This document shows, in pieces, positions 1-10,517 of a stretch of 64,000 nucleotides of DNA (positions within the stretch are counted from its first letter, which is position 1; every line of letters begins with the position of its first letter). A program made the position numbers and the translations under genes. The notes below the pieces were generated by a model. That model saw only the letters and a list, made by a program, of their open reading frames with translations, was not told where the DNA came from and did not search any database. The stretch comes from Synaphobranchus kaupii (lineage: Eukaryota; Chordata; Actinopteri; Anguilliformes; Synaphobranchidae): positions 1,906,676 through 1,970,675 of the forward strand of contig JAINUF010000027.1 of NCBI GenBank assembly GCA_029718625.1, in the 5' to 3' direction.

Positions 1-1073
1 GCAGTGCCACAGCTCAGAACAGCACCAGCAGAGGCACCAGCACCAGTGCCACAGCTCAGAACAGCACCAGCAGAGGCACCAGCAGTGCCACAGCTCAGAA
101 CGGCACCAGCACCAGTGCCACAGCTCAGAACAGCACCAGCAGAGGCACCAGCAGTGCCACAGCTCAGAACAGCACCAGCACCAGTGCCACAGCTCAGAAC
201 AGCACCAGCAGAGGCACCAGCAGTGCCACAGCTCAGAACAGCACCAGCAGAGGCACCAGCACCAGTGCCACAGCTCAGAACAGCACCAGCAGAGGCACCA
301 GCAGTGCCACAGCTCAGAATAGCACCAGCACCTGTGCCACAGCTCAGAACAGCACCAGCAGAGGGACCAGCAGTGCCACAGCTCAGAACGGCACCAGCAC
401 CAGTGCCACAGCTCAGAACAGCACCAGCAGAGGGACCAGCAGTAGTGCCACAGCTCAGAACAGCACCAGCAGAGGCACCAGCAGTGCCACAGCTCAGAAC
501 AGCACCAGCAGAGGCACCAGCACCAGTGCCACAGCTCAGAACAGCACCAGCAGAGGCACCAGCAGTGCCACAGCTCAGAACGGCACCAGCACCAGTGCCA
601 CAGCTCAGAACAGCACCAGCAGAGGCACCAGCAGTGCCACAGCTCAGAACAGCACCAGCACCAGTGCCACAGCTCAGGACAGCACCAGCAGTGCCACAGC
701 TCAGAACAGCACCAGCAGAGGCACCAGCACCAGTGCCACAGCTCAGAACAGCACCAGCAGAGGCACCAGCAGTGCCACAGCTCAGAACGGCACCAGCATC
801 AGTGCCACAGCTCAGAACAGCACCAGCAGAGGCACCAGCAGTGCCACAGCTCAGAACAGCAACAGCACCAGTGCCACAGCTCAGAACAGCACCAGCAGAG
901 GCACCAGCAGTGCCACAGCTCAGAACAGCACCAGCAGAGGCACCAGCACCAGTGCCACAGCTCAGAACAGCACCAGCAGAGGCACCAGCAGTGCCACAGC
1001 TCAGAACAGCACCAGCACCTGTGCCACAGCTCAGAACAGCAGCAGCACCAGTGCCAGAGCTCAAAACAGCAGC
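1..1073. repeat. Unit 0 (partial): minisatellite only
   Basis: This is the tail of a unit whose spacer lies outside the window. It carries GAATAGC near 317, CATCAGTGCC near 798 and AACAGCAACAGC near 858. All three recur in unit 42, showing that it corresponds to 44,792-45,864. Confidence 0.95.
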
Positions 1074-1333
1074 ATTACATTACATTACATTACATTACAT
1101 TCATTTAGCAGACGCTTTTATCCAAAGCGACGTACAGTAAGTGCATACAGAGAAATCATCAAGATCACTACAGAACAGACAAAGCACATCCTTCCCATAA
1201 TGTAGCAGCTATCCCTAGCAATGAACGTCGACTGTAGTTCACAGTAAGCTCTGGGCAAATCAGCAACACCACACTTCCATTCCAAATACTATTATAAACA
1301 ATAATAAACAGACAGGAAAACACAGCAGCACCA
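1074..1333 (-). mobile_element. Spacer prototype: fish LINE/SINE-like 3' tail fragment
   Basis: This is the first complete spacer and serves as the reference for the other 54. On the plus strand it has five ATTAC pentamers (1,074-1,098), then ATTCATTTAGCAGACG. A perfect hairpin follows, CGCTTT (1,113-1,118) / TATCC loop / AAAGCG (1,124-1,129), and then about 200 bp of moderately AT-rich sequence. Read on the minus strand, the order is body, hairpin, GTCTGCTAAATG and a TAATG/TGTAA-type tail. That is the arrangement at the 3' end of many teleost L2-like LINEs and the SINEs sharing their tails. The family assignment is from memory; what is seen is the hairpin followed by a pentamer tail. No reverse transcriptase, promoter box or target-site duplication is present, so it is a 5'-truncated remnant amplified by the array. 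Landmarks are a GTCGAC hexamer at 1,227-1,232, AATAAA at 1,303-1,308 and a donor-like GTAAGT at 1,137-1,142. Confidence 0.65.
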
Positions 1334-2001
1334 GTGCCACAGCTCAGAACAGCACCAGCACCAGCACCAGTGCCACAACTCAGGACAGCACCAGCAGAGG
1401 CACCAGCAGTGCCACAGCTCAGAACAGCACCAGCAGAGGCACCAGCAGTGCCACAGCTCAGAACAGCACCAGTGCCACAGCTCATAACAGCACCAGCAGA
1501 GGCACCAGCAGTGCCACAGCTCAGAACGGCACCAGCACCAGTGCCACAGCTCAGAACAGCACCAGCAGAGGCACCAGCAGTGCCACAGCTCAGAACAGCA
1601 CCAGCACCAGTGCCACAGCTCAGAACAGCACCAGCAGAGGGACCAGCAGTGCCACAGCTCAGAACGGCACCAGCACCAGTGCCACAGCTCAGAACAGCAC
1701 CAGCAGAGGGACCAGCAGTAGTGCCACAGCTCAGAACAGCACCAGCAGAGGCACCAGCAGTGCCACAGCTCAGAACAGCACCAGCAGAGGCACCAGCAGT
1801 GCCACAGCTCAGAACAGCACCAGCAGAGGCACCAGCAGTGCCACAGCTCAGAACAGCACCAGCAGAGGCACCAGCACCAGTGCCACAGCTCAGAACAGCA
1901 CCAGCATAGGCACCAGCAGTGCCACAGCTCAGAACACCACCAGCACCTGTGCCACAGCTCAGAACAGCAGCAGCACCAGTGCCAGAGCTCAAAACAGCAG
2001 C
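1334..2001. repeat. Minisatellite block prototype (39 bp unit with 3n variants)
   Basis: The commonest unit is 39 bp, translating in the GTG frame as VPQLRTAPAEAPA. Variants are 30 bp (VPQLRTAPAP), 24 bp (VPQLRTAP), 42 bp with AGAGGCACCAGCACCA, 42 bp with AGAGGGACCAGCAGTA, and 36 bp with an extra AGCACC. All differ by multiples of three. The first unit after a spacer is usually followed by one with ACAACTCAGG or ACAGCTCAGG. The last one or two units carry AACAGCAGCAGCACC and CCAGAGCTCAAAACAGC, so block ends are marked. The step GGCACCAGCAGTGCC is an inverted repeat (5 bp stem, 5 nt loop). Five frames are open; the sixth has TGA in the reverse complement of TCAGAA. No start codon context, signal peptide or splice structure supports a gene. 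Confidence 0.95.
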
Positions 2002-3025
2002 ATTACATTACATTACATTACATTACATTCATTTAGCAGACGCTTTTATCCAAAGCGACGTACAGTAAGTGCATACAGAGAAATCATCAAGATCACTACA
2101 GAACAGACAAAGCACATCCTTCCCATAATGTAGCAGCTATCCCTAGCAATGAACGTCGACTGTAGTTCACAGTAAGCTCTGGGCAAATCAGCAACACCAC
2201 ACTTCCATTCCAAATACTATTATAAACAATAATAAACAGACAGGAAAACACAGCAGCACCAGTGCCACAGCTCAGAACAGCACCAGCACCAGTGCCACAG
2301 CTCAGAACAGCACCAGCACCAGTGCCACAACTCAGGACAGCACCAGCAGAGGCACCAGCAGTGCCACAGCTCAGAACAGCACCAGCAGAGGCACCAGCAG
2401 TGCCACAGCTCAGAACAGCACCAGTGCCACAGCTCATAACAGCACCAGCAGAGGCATCAGCAGTGCCACAGCTCAGAACGGCACCAGCACCAGTGCCACA
2501 GCTCAGAACAGCACCAGCAGAGGCACCAGCAGTGCCACAGCTCAGAACGGCACCAGCACCAGTGCCACAGCTCAGAACAGCACCAGCAGAGGGACCAGCA
2601 GTAGTGCCACAGCTCAGAACAGCACCAGCAGAGGCACCAGCAGTGCCACAGCTCAGAACAGCACCAGCAGAGGCACCAGCACCAGTTCCACAGCTCAGAA
2701 CAGCACCAGCAGAGGCACCAGCAGTGCCACAGCTCAGAACGGCACCAGCACCAGTGCCACAGCTCAGAACAGCACCAGCAGAGGCACCAGCAGTGCCACA
2801 GCTCAGAACAGCACCAGCACCAGTGCCACAGCTCAGAACAGCACCAGCAGAGGCACCAGCAGTGCCACAGCTCAGAACAGCACCAGCAGAGGCACCAGCA
2901 CCAGTGCCACAGCTCAGAACAGCACCAGCAGAGGCACCAGCAGTGCCACAGCTCAGAACAGCACCAGCACCTGTGCCACAGCTCAGAACAGCAGCAGCAC
3001 CAGTGCCAGAGCTCAAAACAGCAGC
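2002..3025. repeat. Unit 2 (1,024 bp class)
   Basis: The spacer is 2,002-2,261 with five ATTAC, and the block is 2,262-3,025. It has the GGCATCAGC variant typical of this class and a private T (CAGTTCC) at 2,686-2,687 that its partner unit 44 lacks. Confidence 0.95.
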
Positions 3026-4130
3026 ATTACATTACATTACATTCATTTAGCAGACGCTTTTATCCAAAGCGACGTACAGTAAGTGCATACAGAGAAATCA
3101 TCAAGATCACTACAGAACAGACAAAGCACATCCTTCCCATAATGTAGCAGCTATCCCTAGCAATGAACGTCGACTGTAGTTCACAGTAAGCTCTGGGCAA
3201 ATCAGCAACACCACACTTCCATTCCAAATACTATTATAAACAATAATAAACAGACAGGAAAACACAGCAGCACCAGTGCCACAGCTCAGAACAGCACCTG
3301 CACCAGTGCCACAACTCAGGACAGCACCAGCAGAGGCACCAGCAGTGCCACAGCTCAGAACAGCACCAGCAGAGGCACCAGCAGTGCCACAGCTCAGAAC
3401 AGCACCAGTGCCACAGCTCATAACAGCACCAGCAGAGGCACCAGCAGTGCCACAGCTCAGAACGGCACCAGCACCAGTGCCACAGCTCAGAACAGCACCA
3501 GCAGAGGCACCAGCAGTGCCACAGCTCAGAACAGCACCAGCACCAGTGCCACAGCTCAGAACAGCACCAGCAGAGGCACCAGCAGTGCCACAGCTCAGAA
3601 CACCACCAGCACCTGTGCCACAGCTCAGAACAGCACCAGCAGAGGCACCAGCACCAGTGCCACAGCTCAGAACAGCACCAGCAGAGGCACCAGCAGTGCC
3701 ACAGCTCAGAACACCACCAGCACCTGTGCCACAGCTCAGAACAGCACCAGCAGAGGCACCAGCAGTGCCACAGCTCAGAACGGCACCAGCACCAGTGCCA
3801 CAGCTCAGAACGGCACCAGCATAGGCACCAGCACCAGTGCCACAGCTCAGAACGGCACCAGCACCAGTGCCACAGCTCAGAACAGCACCAGCAGAGGCAC
3901 CAGCAGTGACACAGCTCAGAACAGCACCAGCAGCGGCACCAGTGCCACTGCAAACCACTTCCTGCAGTGCCCTGGGAGCCCCCTGAAAGCCACCTCCTGC
4001 AGTGCCCTGCAAGCCCCCTGTAAAACCACCTCCTGTCAGTGCCCTGGGAGCCCCCTGCACACCACCTCTCGTGCCCTGGGAGCCACAGCTCAGAACGGCG
4101 GCAGCAGCACCAGTGTCGGGGCTCAGAGAT

Positions 4131-4175
<45 letters not shown>

Positions 4176-4684
4176 CCACCACCACCACCACCACCACCAC
4201 CACCACCACCACCACCAGCACCAGTGCCACAGCTCAGAACAGCACCAGCAGAGGCACCAGCAGTGCCACAGCTCAGAACAGCACCAGCACCAGTGCCACA
4301 GCTCAGAACAGCACCAGCAGAGGGACCAGCAGTGCCACAGCTCAGAACGGCACCAGCACCAGTGCCACAGCTCAGAACAGCACCAGCAGAGGGACCAGCA
4401 GTAGTGCCACAGCTCAGAACAGCACCAGCAGAGGCACCAGCAGTGCCACAGCTCAGAACAGCACCAGCAGAGGCACCAGCAGTGCCACAGCTCAGAACAG
4501 CACCAGCAGAGGCACCAGCAGTGCCACAGCTCAGAACAGCACCAGCAGAGGCACCAGCACCAGTGCCACAGCTCAGAACAGCACCAGCAGAGGCACCAGC
4601 AGTGCCACAGCTCAGAACACCACCAGCACCTGTGCCACAGCTCAGAACAGCAGCAGCACCAGTGCCAGAGCTCAAAACAGCAGC
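3026..4684. repeat. Unit 3 (1,659 bp), carries CAG/CAC module 1
   Basis: The spacer is 3,026-3,275 with three ATTAC. The block begins with the GCACCTGCACC variant and holds four AACACCACC-type units. It reads GTGACACAG just before the module at 3,944-4,215, then resumes as minisatellite to 4,684. Unit 45 is its twin. Confidence 0.95.
3944..4215. repeat. Module 1: C-rich repeat plus (CAG)14(CAC)14
   Basis: The module starts GCCACTGCAAACCACTTCC. Three and a half degenerate copies of an approximately 35 bp C-rich repeat follow (each CAGTGCCCTG..AGCCCCCTG..ACCACCTC). The fourth copy changes in mid-unit into CCACAGCTCAGAACGG of the main minisatellite. After GTGTCGGGGCTCAGAGATA come 14 CAG (4,132-4,173) and 14 CAC (4,174-4,215). 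It reads GAAAGCC where most copies read GAAAACC, a marker shared only with module 5. Confidence 0.95.
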
Positions 4685-5708
4685 ATTACATTACATTACA
4701 TTACATTACATTCATTTAGCAGACGCTTTTATCCAAAGCGACGTACAGTAAGTGCATACAGAGAAATCATCAAGATCACTACAGAACAGACAAAGCACAT
4801 CCTTCCCATAATGTAGCAGCTATCCCTAGCAATGAACGTCGACTGTAGTTCACAGTAAGCTCTGGGCAAATCAGCAACACCACACTTCCATTCCAAATAC
4901 TATTATAAACAATAATAAACAGACAGGAAAACACAGCAGCACCAGTGCCACAGCTCAGAACAGCACCAGCACCAGTGCCACAGCTCAGAACAGCACCAGC
5001 ACCAGTGCCACAACTCAGGACAGCACCAGCAGAGGCACCAGCAGTGCCACAGCTCAGAACAGCACCAGCAGAGGCACCAGCAGTGCCACAGCTCAGAACA
5101 GCACCAGTGCCACAGCTCATAACAGCACCAGCAGAGGCATAAGCAGTGCCACAGCTCAGAACGGCACCAGCACCAGTGCCACAGCTCAGAACAGCACCAG
5201 CAGAGGCACCAGCAGTGCCACAGCTCAGAACGGCACCAGCACCAGTGCCACAGCTCAGAACAGCACCAGCAGAGGGACCAGCAGTAGTGCCACAGCTCAG
5301 AACAGCACCAGCAGAGGCACCAGCAGTGCCACAGCTCAGAACAGCACCAGCAGAGGCACCAGCACCAGTGCCACAGCTCAGAACAGCACCAGCAGAGGCA
5401 CCAGCAGTGCCACAGCTCAGAACGGCACCAGCACCAGTGCCACAGCTCAGAACAGCACCAGCAGAGGCACCAGCAGTGCCACAGCTCAGAACAGCACCAG
5501 CACCAGTGCCACAGCTCAGAACAGCACCAGCAGAGGCACCAGCAGTGCCACAGCTCAGAACAGCACCAGCAGAGGCACCAGCACCAGTGCCACAGCTCAG
5601 AACAGCACCAGCAGAGGCACCAGCAGTGCCACAGCTCAGAACAGCACCAGCACCTGTGCCACAGCTCAGAACAGCAGCAGCACCAGTGCCAGAGCTCAAA
5701 ACAGCAGC
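4685..5708. repeat. Unit 4 (1,024 bp class)
   Basis: The spacer is 4,685-4,944 with five ATTAC. A GGCATAAGC variant puts TAA in the VPQLRT frame at 5,140-5,142. The same private change is in unit 46, which confirms the long-range duplication. Confidence 0.95.
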
Positions 5709-6615
5709 ATTACATTACATTACATTACATTACATTCATTTAGCAGACGCTTTTATCCAAAGCGACGTACAGTAAGTGCATACAGAGAAATCATCAAGAT
5801 CACTACAGAACAGACAAAGCACATCCTTCCCATAATGTAGCAGCTATCCCTAGCAATGAACGTCGACTGTAGTTCACAGTAAGCTCTGGGCAAATCAGCA
5901 ACACCACACTTCCATTCCAAATACTATTATAAACAATAATAAACAGACAGGAAAACACAGCAGCACCAGTGCCACAGCTCAGAACAGCACCAGCACCAGT
6001 GCCACAGCTCAGAACAGCACCAGCACCAGTGCCACAACTCAGGACAGCACCAGCAGAGGCACCAGCAGTGCCACAGCTCAGAACAGCACCAGCAGAGGCA
6101 CCAGCAGTGCCACAGCTCAGAACAGCACCAGTGCCACAGCTCATAACAGCACCAGCAGAGGCACCAGCAGTGCCACAGCTCAGAACAGCACCAGCAGAGG
6201 CACCAGCACCAGTGCCACAGCTCAGAACAGCACCAGCAGAGGCACCAGCAGTGCCACAGCTCAGAACAGCACCAGCAGAGGGACCAGCAGTGCCACAGCT
6301 CAGAACGGCACCAGCACCAGTGCCACAGCTCAGAACAGCACCAGCAGAGGGACTAGCAGTAGTGCCACAGCTCAGAACAGCACCAGCAGAGGCACCAGCA
6401 GTGCCACAGCTCAGAACAGCACCAGTGCCACAGCTCATAACAGCACCAGCAGAGGCACCAGCAGTGCCACAGCTCAGAACGGCACCAGCACCAGTGCCAC
6501 AGCTTAGAACAGCACCAGCAGAGGCACCAGCAGTGCCACAGCTCAGAACACCACCAGCACCTGTGCCACAGCTCAGAACAGCAGCAGCACCAGTGCCAGA
6601 GCTCAAAACAGCAGA
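5709..6615. repeat. Unit 5 (907 bp class)
   Basis: The spacer is 5,709-5,968 with five ATTAC. The block has an AGCTTAG variant that creates TAG (6,505-6,507) in the otherwise open SATAQNSTSRGTS frame. This is the only in-block stop I noticed in that frame outside the error-rich patch. Confidence 0.95.
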
Positions 6616-7368
6616 ATTACATTACATTACATTCATTTAGCAGACGCTTTTATCCAAAGCGACGTACAGTAAGTGCATACAGATAAATCATCAAGATCAC
6701 TACAGAACAGACAAAGCACATCCTTCCCATAATGTAGCAGCTATCCCTAGCAATGAACGTCGACTGTAGTTCACAGTAAGCTCTGGGCAAATCAGCAACA
6801 CCACACTTCCATTCCAAATACTATTATAAACAATAATAAACAGACAGGAAAACACAGCAGCACCAGTGCCACAGCTCAGAACAGCACCAGCACCAGTGCC
6901 ACAGCTCAGGACAGCACCAGCAGAGGCACCAGCAGTGCCACAGCTCAGAACAGCACCAGCAGAGGCACCAGCACCAGTGCCACAGCTCAGAACAGCACCA
7001 GCAGAGGCACCAGCAGTGCCACAGCTCAGAACAGCACCAGCAGAGGGACCAGCAGTGCCACAGCTCAGAACGGCACCAGCACCAGTGCCACAGCTCAGAA
7101 CAGCACCAGCAGAGGGACTAGCAGTAGTGCCACAGCTCAGAACAGCACCAGCAGAGGCACCAGCAGTGCCACAGCTCAGAACAGCACCAGCAGAGGCACC
7201 AGCAGTGCCACAGCTCAGAAAAGCACCAGCAGAGGCACCAGCACCAGTGCCACAGCTCAGAACAGCACCAGCAGAGGCACCAGCAGTGCCACAGCTCAGA
7301 ACAGCACCAGCACCTGTGCCACAGCTCAGAACAGCAGCAGCACCAGTGCCAGAGCTCAAAACAGCAGC
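6616..7368. repeat. Unit 6 (753 bp class)
   Basis: The spacer is 6,616-6,865 with three ATTAC and a private A just before it at 6,615. It carries AGATAAATC instead of AGAGAAATC, a G-to-T shared by the spacers of units 12, 19, 23, 33 and 44. Confidence 0.95.
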
Positions 7369-7966
7369 ATTACATTACATTACATTACATTACATTCATT
7401 TAGCAGACGCTTTTATCCAAAGCGACGTACAGTAAGTGCATACAGAGAAATCATCAAGATCACTACAGAACAGACAAAGCACATCCTTCCCATAATGTAG
7501 CAGCTATCCCTAGCAATGAACGTCGACTGTAGTTCACAGTAAGCTCTGGGCAAATCAGCAACACCACACTTCCATTCCAAATACTATTATAAACAATAAT
7601 AAACAGACAGGAAAACACAGCAGCACCAGTGCCACAGCTCAGAACAGCACCAGCACCAGTGCCACAGCTCAGAACAGCACCAGCACCAGTGCCACAACTC
7701 AGGACAGCACCAGCAGAGGCACCAGCAGTGCCACAGCTCAGAACAGCACCAGTGCCACAGCTCATAACAGCACCAGTGCCACAGCTCATAACAGCACCAG
7801 CAGAGGCACCAGCAGTGCCACAGCTCAGAACGGCACCAGCACCAGTGCCACAGCTCAGAACAGCACCAGCAGAGGCACCAGCAGTGCCACAGCTCAGAAC
7901 ACCACCAGCACCTGTGCCACAGCTCAGAACAGCAGCAGCACCAGTGCCAGAGCTCAAAACAGCAGC
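7369..7966. repeat. Unit 7 (598 bp, shortest unit)
   Basis: The spacer is 7,369-7,628 with five ATTAC. The block is only 338 bp and contains two CTCATAAC units in direct succession (7,761-7,795), a contracted relative of the 907 bp class. Confidence 0.95.
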
Positions 7967-8719
7967 ATTACATTACATTACATTCATTTAGCAGACGCTT
8001 TTATCCAAAGCGACGTACAGTAAGTGCATACAGAGAAATCATCAAGATCACTACAGAACAGACAAAGCACATCCTTCCCATAATGTAGCAGCTATCCCTA
8101 GCAATGAACGTCGACTGTAGTTCACAGTAAGCTCTGGGCAAATCAGCAACACCACACTTCCATTCCAAATACTATTATAAACAATAATAAACAGACAGGA
8201 AAACACAGCAGCACCAGTGCCACAGCTCAGAACAGCACCAGCACCAGTGCCACAGCTCAGGACAGCACCAGCAGAGGCACCAGCAGTGCCACAGCTCAGA
8301 ACAGCACCAGCAGAGGCACCAGCACCAGTGCCACAGCTCAGAACAGCACCAGCAGAGGCACCAGCAGTGCCACAGCTCAGAACAGCACCAGCAGAGGGAC
8401 CAGCAGTGCCACAGCTCAGAACGGCACCAGCACCAGTGCCACAGCTCAGAACAGCACCAGCAGAGGGACTAGCAGTAGTGCCACAGCTCAGAACAGCACC
8501 AGCAGAGGCACCAGCAGTGCCACAGCTCAGAACAGCACCAGCAGAGGCACCAGCAGTGCCACAGCTCAGAAAAGCACCAGCAGAGGCACCAGCACCAGTG
8601 CCACAGCTCAGAACAGCACCAGCAGAGGCACCAGCAGTGCCACAGCTCAGAACAGCACCAGCACCTGTGCCACAGCTCAGAACAGCAGCAGCACCAGTGC
8701 CAGAGCTCAAAACAGCAGC
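7967..8719. repeat. Unit 8 (753 bp class)
   Basis: The spacer is 7,967-8,216 with three ATTAC. The block has the same unit order as unit 6, including one CTCAGAAAAGC unit. Confidence 0.95.
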
Positions 8720-9743
8720 ATTACATTACATTACATTACATTACATTCATTTAGCAGACGCTTTTATCCAAAGCGACGTACAGTAAGTGCATACAGAGAA
8801 ATCATCAAGATCACTACAGAACAGACAAAGCACATCCTTCCCATAATGTAGCAGCTATCCCTAGCAATGAACGTCGACTGTAGTTCACAGTAAGCTCTGG
8901 GCAAATCAGCAACACCACACTTCCATTCCAAATACTATTATAAACAATAATAAACAGACAGGAAAACACAGCAGCACCAGTGCCACAGCTCAGAACAGCA
9001 CCAGCACCAGTGCCACAGCTCAGAACAGCACCAGCACCAGTGCCACAACTCAGGACAGCACCAGCAGAGGCACCAGCAGTGCCACAGCTCAGAACAGCAC
9101 CAGCAGAGGCACCAGCAGTGCCACAGCTCAGAACAGCACCAGTGCCACAGCTCATAACAGCACCAGCAGAGGCATCAGCAGTGCCACAGCTCAGAACGGC
9201 ACCAGCACCAGTGCCACAGCTCAGAACAGCACCAGCAGAGGCACCAGCAGTGCCACAGCTCAGAACGGCACCAGCACCAGTGCCACAGCTCAGAACAGCA
9301 CCAGCAGAGGGACCAGCAGTAGTGCCACAGCTCAGAACAGCACCAGCAGAGGCACCAGCAGTGCCACAGCTCAGAACAGCACCAGCAGAGGCACCAGCAC
9401 CAGTGCCACAGCTCAGAACAGCACCAGCAGAGGCACCAGCAGTGCCACAGCTCAGAACGGCACCAGCACCAGTGCCACAGCTCAGAACAGCACCAGCAGA
9501 GGCACCAGCAGTGCCACAGCTCAGAACAGCACCAGCACCAGTGCCACAGCTCAGAACAGCACCAGCAGAGGCACCAGCAGTGCCACAGCTCAGAACAGCA
9601 CCAGCAGAGGCACCAGCACCAGTGCCACAGCTCAGAACAGCACCAGCAGAGGCACCAGCAGTGCCACAGCTCAGAACAGCACCAGCACCTGTGCCACAGC
9701 TCAGAACAGCAGCAGCACCAGTGCCAGAGCTCAAAACAGCAGC
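8720..9743. repeat. Unit 9 (1,024 bp class)
   Basis: The spacer is 8,720-8,979 with five ATTAC, and the block is 8,980-9,743 with the GGCATCAGC marker. Units 8-9 correspond to units 12-13. Confidence 0.95.
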
Positions 9744-10517
9744 ATTACATTACATTACATTCATTTAGCAGACGCTTTTATCCAAAGCGACGTACAGTAA
9801 GTGCATACAGAGAAATCATCAAGATCACTACAGAACAGACAAAGCACATCCTTCCCATAATGTAGCAGCTATCCCTAGCAATGAACGTCGACTGTAGTTC
9901 ACAGTAAGCTCTGGGCAAATCAGCAACACCACACTTCCATTCCAAATACTATTATAAACAATAATAAACAGACAGAAAAACACAGCAGCACCAGTGCCAC
10001 AGCTCAGAACAGCACCTGCACCAGTGCCACAACTCAGGACAGCACCAGCAGAGGCACCAGCAGTGCCACAGCTCAGAACAGCACCAGCAGAGGCACCAGC
10101 AGTGCCACAGCTCAGAACAGCACCAGTGCCACAGCTCAGAACAGCACCAGCAGAGGCACCAGCAGTGCCACAGCTCAGAACAGCAGCAGCAGAGGGTCCA
10201 GCAGTGCCACAGCTCAGAACGGCACCAGCACCAGTGCCACAGCTCAGAACAGCACCAGCAGAGGGACTAGCAGTAGTGCCACAGCTCAGAACAGCACCAG
10301 CAGAGGCACCAGCAGTGCCACAGCTCAGAACAGCACCAGCAGAGGCACCAGCAGTGCCACAGCTCAGAAAAGCACCAGCAGAGGCACCAGCACCAGTGCC
10401 ACAGCTCAGAACAGCACCAGCAGAGGCACCAGCAGTGCCACAGCTCAGAACAGCACCAGCACCTGTGCCACAGCTCAGAACAGCAGCAGCACCAGTGCCA
10501 GAGCTCAAAACAGCAGC
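9744..10517. repeat. Unit 10 (774 bp class)
   Basis: The spacer is 9,744-9,993 with three ATTAC and a private G-to-A at 9,976. The block begins with the GCACCTGCACC variant and has AGCAGCAGCAGAGGGTCC near 10,183. Unit 16 is its class mate. Confidence 0.95.

Larger units (their letters stand above)
1074..2001. repeat. Unit 1 (928 bp)
   Basis: The spacer is 1,074-1,333 with five ATTAC, and the block is 1,334-2,001. An AGCATAGG variant near 1,904 puts a TAG into the VPQLRT frame at 1,910. Unit 43 is its twin. Confidence 0.95.
1..5991. repeat. Long-range duplicate, copy A (partner 44,792-50,760)
   Basis: Units 0-4 and the start of unit 5 match units 42 (second half) to 47 (start) at an offset of 44,791. 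The offset falls to 44,779 after the CAC contraction in module 5 and to 44,769 after the spacer pentamer difference. Shared private markers are CATCAGTGCC, AGCATAGG, GAAAGCC and GGCATAAGC. Differences include T at 2,686 and the AGATAAATC spacer of unit 44. Confidence 0.92.
7766..10138. repeat. 3.57 kb-offset duplicate (partner 11,335-13,707)
   Basis: It covers the end of unit 7, units 8-9 and the start of unit 10, matched to the end of unit 11, units 12-13 and the start of unit 14. The edges are the T/G difference at 7,765/11,334 and the G/T difference at 10,139/13,708. A private G-to-A lies at 9,976. Confidence 0.88.

Noticed and set aside
4..1140. Long plus-strand VPQLRTAPA open frames in every block, read as repetitive proline/alanine-rich proteins
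   Set aside because: They start at GTG inside the repeat, have no ATG, no signal peptide and no non-repeat domain. They end in the spacer and are interrupted by GCATAG and GCATAA variants. They are by-products of triplet-phased repeats.
1137..1142. Splice-donor-like GTAAGT in each spacer
   Set aside because: No matching acceptor with a pyrimidine tract on the plus strand, and the motif lies next to the conserved retroposon hairpin, which explains its repetition.
1303..1308. AATAAA in each spacer as a polyadenylation signal
   Set aside because: No coding region ends nearby and no GT-rich downstream element is visible. The motif is in an AT-rich part of the amplified spacer.
1168..1992. Minus-strand GAVLSCGTAGAS frames of 164-871 codons, nearly one per unit
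   Set aside because: They begin at TTG, overlap the plus-strand frames completely, and their only non-repetitive part is the retroposon-tail spacer. Openness follows from unit lengths of 3n.
3600..3612. CCACCAGC (reverse of the E. coli Chi octamer) at AACACCACCAGC units
   Set aside because: Chi acts in bacterial RecBCD recombination. It arises here by chance from CAC/CAG triplets and has no expected role in a vertebrate.
4039..4404. Poly-Gln/poly-His protein resembling a transcription factor
   Set aside because: The Q and H runs are the CAG/CAC microsatellite read in one frame; flanks are minisatellite and no DNA-binding domain is present.
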